DNA from: an uncultured Lachnospiraceae bacterium
Lineage (GTDB): Bacteria; Bacillota; Clostridia; Lachnospirales; Lachnospiraceae
Assembly (NCBI GenBank): GCA_947068385.1
Contig: CAMTBF010000012.1
Location: forward strand, 1 to 18,616
Reading direction: 5' to 3'
DNA length: 18,616 nt
This document shows, in pieces, positions 16,650 through 18,616 of the stretch (positions within the stretch are counted from its first letter, which is position 1; each line of letters begins with the position of its first letter). Below the pieces are notes generated by a model. It was not told the DNA's origin and searched no databases. It saw only the letters and a list, made by a program, of their open reading frames with translations. The translations under genes and the position numbers were made by a program.

Positions 16650-17207
16650 CTATCCCCTGCAGAAATCGCAGAGCACCACTATCTTCAGGGGCGTGGTCTG
16701 GGCCGGTATGCTCCTGGTGGAATTGTCGTAGGTCACCACCAGGTTGCGGCCTGCCGGGCTCCCCTGGAAGTACTGGTTGTTGGTGGTACGCACCTCCACG
16801 CTCCCGTCCAGGTTCAGCTGCAGGGTCTGGTCCTCGTTCACCAGCGAGGTGTCGTAATACCCTACGTTCACCATCCGCCCGTTCTTCCGGGCCGCTGCCG
16901 CCACCGCGTTGTACTGGGGCGGGTAGATCAGGGGCATGGGCGCGTCCATGGAATACCAGAAGGTGCACGTCATCCCCACGGCCAGGGTCTCGAAGTCCAC
17001 CACATAGGTGGAGGGCGTCACCACGAAATTCACGGTATTCCCGTCCAGATCCTCCACCGTGATGAACAGCATGCAGCCGTCTGCGCGGCGGTTCCCGATC
17101 CTGGTCGGCACCAGCTCTACGATCGTCCCCGTGATGGAACCGAAGCGGTTCCTTTTCAAAGATGTCTGACTCATAAAATCCATATATTTCCACTTCTCCG
17201 CAATCAT
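16650..17207 (-). CDS. Uncharacterised OB-fold-like cytosolic protein, first of the YdjGH-like gene set
   Basis: 185 residues, not recognised as a named family. No signal peptide or membrane helix. Residues about 22-100 read like a five-strand beta barrel: 'GSITGTIVELVP', a charged turn, 'MLFITVEDLDGNTVNFVVTPSTYVV', then 'LAVGMTCTFWY' and 'PLIYPPQYNAV', the strand-and-turn order of an OB fold. A second strand-rich part follows (about 110-180), ending CDFC, two cysteines that could bind metal. The ATG at 17207 has AGGAAG four bases upstream; Met9 or Met12 are possible. It precedes the zinc-ribbon gene by 39 bases and follows mnmA by 94 bases with no clear terminator between, so read-through from mnmA is possible. 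It occupies the position where PspA stands in the Bacillus ydjFGHI operon. Function unknown. Confidence 0.8.
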   Translation of the reverse strand: MIAEKWKYMDFMSQTSLKRNRFGSITGTIVELVPTRIGNRRADGCMLFITVEDLDGNTVNFVVTPSTYVVDFETLAVGMTCTFWYSMDAPMPLIYPPQYNAVAAAARKNGRMVNVGYYDTSLVNEDQTLQLNLDGSVEVRTTNNQYFQGSPAGRNLVVTYDNSTRSIPAQTTPLKIVVLCDFCRG

Positions 17208-17301
17208 CTGTCTTCCTATTTATATGCTTTTCCCGCGGAAAGTTGCCTGTTCTCTGCGGCCGATTTTTACGCGCCTGCGCGGCATATCCGCTTATGCGGC
17301 A

Positions 17302-18387
17302 TCATCCGCCCGTGATGATGCCCCCGCCGCACACGTACTCCCCGTCATAGAAGCAGATGGACTGTCCCGGCGTGGCCGCCCGCACCGGCTGCTCGAAGCT
17401 GGCCGCCACCCTGCCGTCGGGCAGCTTCTCTATCCGGCAGTACCCGCCCTTATGGTTGTAGCGGATCTTGGCCAGCACCCGCATGGGCGCTTCCAGATCC
17501 TCTATGGCCATGAAGCTCACCCTGTCGCAGATTACTTCCCGGGTGAAAAGGCTCTCGTCGTCCCCGATGACCACCTCATTGGTGTCCGGTCGGATCTCCG
17601 TCACATAGACCCTCTTTTCGCCGGGCAGCCCCAGGCCTCTGCGCTGGCCGATGGTGTAATGGGTGATGCCCCTGTGGCGGCCCAGCACCTTTCCATCGCT
17701 GTCCACGAAATTTCCAGGGCCCGGCACCTGTCCCGGCACCTGGCTCTCGATGAAGCCCGCGTAATCGTCATCCGGCACGAAGCAGATCTCCTGGCTGTCC
17801 GGCTTGTGGGCCACGGGCAGCCCCAGACGCCCGGCTATGGCGCGGATTTCCTCCTTCTCATACTCGCCCACGGGCATCAGGGTGCGGGAGAGCTGCTCCT
17901 GGGTCAGGCTGTAGAGGGCGTAGGTCTGGTCCTTTCTCTCGCTTACGCCCCGGCGGATGGAGAACCGTCCGTTGGGGAGCCTGGCGATCCTGGCGTAATG
18001 CCCCGTAGCTATGTAATCCGCCCCGATCCCAAGGCTCCGCTCCAGAAGCGCCTCCCACTTCACGTAGCGGTTGCAGGCGATGCAGGGATTCGGCGTGCGC
18101 CCCCGCAGATATTCTCCTATAAAATAATCTATCACATGGCATTTGAACTCTTGCCGGAAGTTCATCACGTAATGGGGGATCTCCAGGGCCTGGGCCACCC
18201 GCCTGGCATCCTCCACCGCCGACAGGCCGCAGCACCCCTGGCTGTCGCAGGATTCCTCCGCAGCCCCGCCGTCCTGCCATATCTGCATGGTGACGCCTAT
18301 GACCTCATAGCCCTGTTCCCTCAGAAGATAGGCCGCCACGGAGGAATCCACCCCTCCCGACATGCCCACCACTACCTTTTCTCTCAT
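17302..18387 (-). CDS. mnmA: tRNA-specific 2-thiouridylase MnmA
   Basis: 361 residues, the usual length. The ATP-binding PP-loop is GMSGGVDSS (8-16). Further family motifs: ATGHYAR (127-133), KDQTYALY (152-159) and TIGQRRGLG (245-253). Cysteines sit in NPCIACN (Cys102, Cys105) and in SQEICFVPD (Cys202). The enzyme adenylates U34 in the anticodon of tRNA Lys, Glu and Gln and replaces its 2-oxygen with sulfur. Most textbook MnmA proteins have DxxC at the first site; here it is CxxC, a variant linked in this enzyme class with a [4Fe-4S] cluster. Extra cysteines lie at 47, 52 and 53. Start: GGAGG four bases before the ATG at 18387; an in-frame ATG at 18420 overlaps the -10 of the promoter and is excluded. 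Confidence 0.96.
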   Translation of the reverse strand: MREKVVVGMSGGVDSSVAAYLLREQGYEVIGVTMQIWQDGGAAEESCDSQGCCGLSAVEDARRVAQALEIPHYVMNFRQEFKCHVIDYFIGEYLRGRTPNPCIACNRYVKWEALLERSLGIGADYIATGHYARIARLPNGRFSIRRGVSERKDQTYALYSLTQEQLSRTLMPVGEYEKEEIRAIAGRLGLPVAHKPDSQEICFVPDDDYAGFIESQVPGQVPGPGNFVDSDGKVLGRHRGITHYTIGQRRGLGLPGEKRVYVTEIRPDTNEVVIGDDESLFTREVICDRVSFMAIEDLEAPMRVLAKIRYNHKGGYCRIEKLPDGRVAASFEQPVRAATPGQSICFYDGEYVCGGGIITGG

Positions 18388-18418
18388 GCTCCCTCCTGCA
18401 AATAAAACCGATGCATAC

Positions 18419-18447
18419 ATTATAAAGTATCTTTCCTAAAAAAACAA
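18419..18447 (-). promoter_or_regulatory. Sigma-A-type promoter of mnmA
   Basis: On the minus strand a perfect -10 TATAAT (18419-18424), a 17-bp spacer and TTGTTT as -35 (18442-18447). The leader would be about 25 bases. With no evident terminator after mnmA it may also feed the five genes downstream. Confidence 0.75.
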
Positions 18448-18468
18448 CGGCCCGGGGTGCTATATTTG

Positions 18469-18616
18469 TCAATCTTTTTTCTCATATAGAGCATATGTCC
18501 TGTTGTCACCCTCAAAATAAAAGTACATATAATCCGCCAAATCGTAATACTCCGATACTATATCCAGAATTTCCCCTGTCTTCACAGCCCTGCGCACCAG
18601 AAGATGCCGCAGATAC
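18469..18616 (-). CDS. 3' end of an unrecognised gene
   Basis: The last 48 codons of a frame that enters from the right edge and stops with TGA at 18469-18471. The visible residues include 'RRAVKTGEILDIVSEYYDLA' and end YALYEKKD; the tail is acidic and aromatic-rich. No family is recognised and the fragment is too short to assign one. It lies 22 bases upstream of the mnmA -35. I see no terminator hairpin behind it. Confidence 0.6.
   Translation of the reverse strand, partial: YLRHLLVRRAVKTGEILDIVSEYYDLADYMYFYFEGDNRTYALYEKKD

Noticed and set aside
17208..17301. Terminator after mnmA
   Set aside because: Small GC-rich palindromes (CCGC/GCGG) are present, but none is followed by a T-run on the minus strand.

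Overview
The window is a GC-rich (about 60% by eye) chromosomal segment from a spore-forming member of the Clostridia, most plausibly a Lachnospiraceae-type gut bacterium. Three things point there. The sporulation genes gpr and spoIIP sit next to a divergent rpsT, an arrangement known from Firmicutes. The MnmA is of a clostridial type with a CxxC motif. There is also a large lipoprotein sugar-binding-type protein and a MacB-like ABC exporter with a long coiled coil. No rRNA, tRNA, CRISPR array, insertion sequence, phage gene or integration site was seen. The ends cut two genes. Most genes lie on the minus strand; the exceptions are a giant glycosyltransferase and rpsT.

Layout: positions 1-1558 (minus) hold a partial lipoprotein that joins a propeller-like N-terminal half to an extracellular solute-binding module. 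Its promoter region carries a 10-bp perfect inverted repeat. Positions 1774-6691 (minus) are a three-gene operon: ABC ATPase, FtsX/MacB-type permease with a coiled coil of about 320 residues, and a PHP-type phosphoesterase. Divergently, 6839-9931 (plus) encodes a 1030-residue membrane protein that appears to be two GT-C glycosyltransferases in tandem, the second of PMT (GT39) type. It meets spoIIP tail to tail.

Positions 9954-12315 (minus) are gpr then spoIIP: the germination protease that degrades small acid-soluble spore proteins, and the peptidoglycan hydrolase of the engulfment machine. Divergent from gpr is rpsT (ribosomal protein S20), with a strong promoter, a TTG start and a hairpin terminator that also serves the facing gene.

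Positions 12893-18387 (minus) run from mnmA (tRNA U34 thiolase) through five closely spaced genes: an OB-fold-like cytosolic protein of unknown function, a double zinc-ribbon protein with one C-terminal membrane helix, a TPM-domain membrane protein with a Gly/His-rich tail, a HisK-like PHP phosphatase and a sugar-phosphate isomerase-like TIM barrel. The zinc-ribbon/TPM pair looks like YdjG-YdjH of Bacillus subtilis, which with the SPFH protein YdjI anchors PspA at the membrane. Here neither PspA nor an SPFH protein is adjacent, and the OB-like protein takes their place. This is the best candidate in the window for a variant, little-described system. The last 148 bases hold the 3' end of an unrecognised gene.
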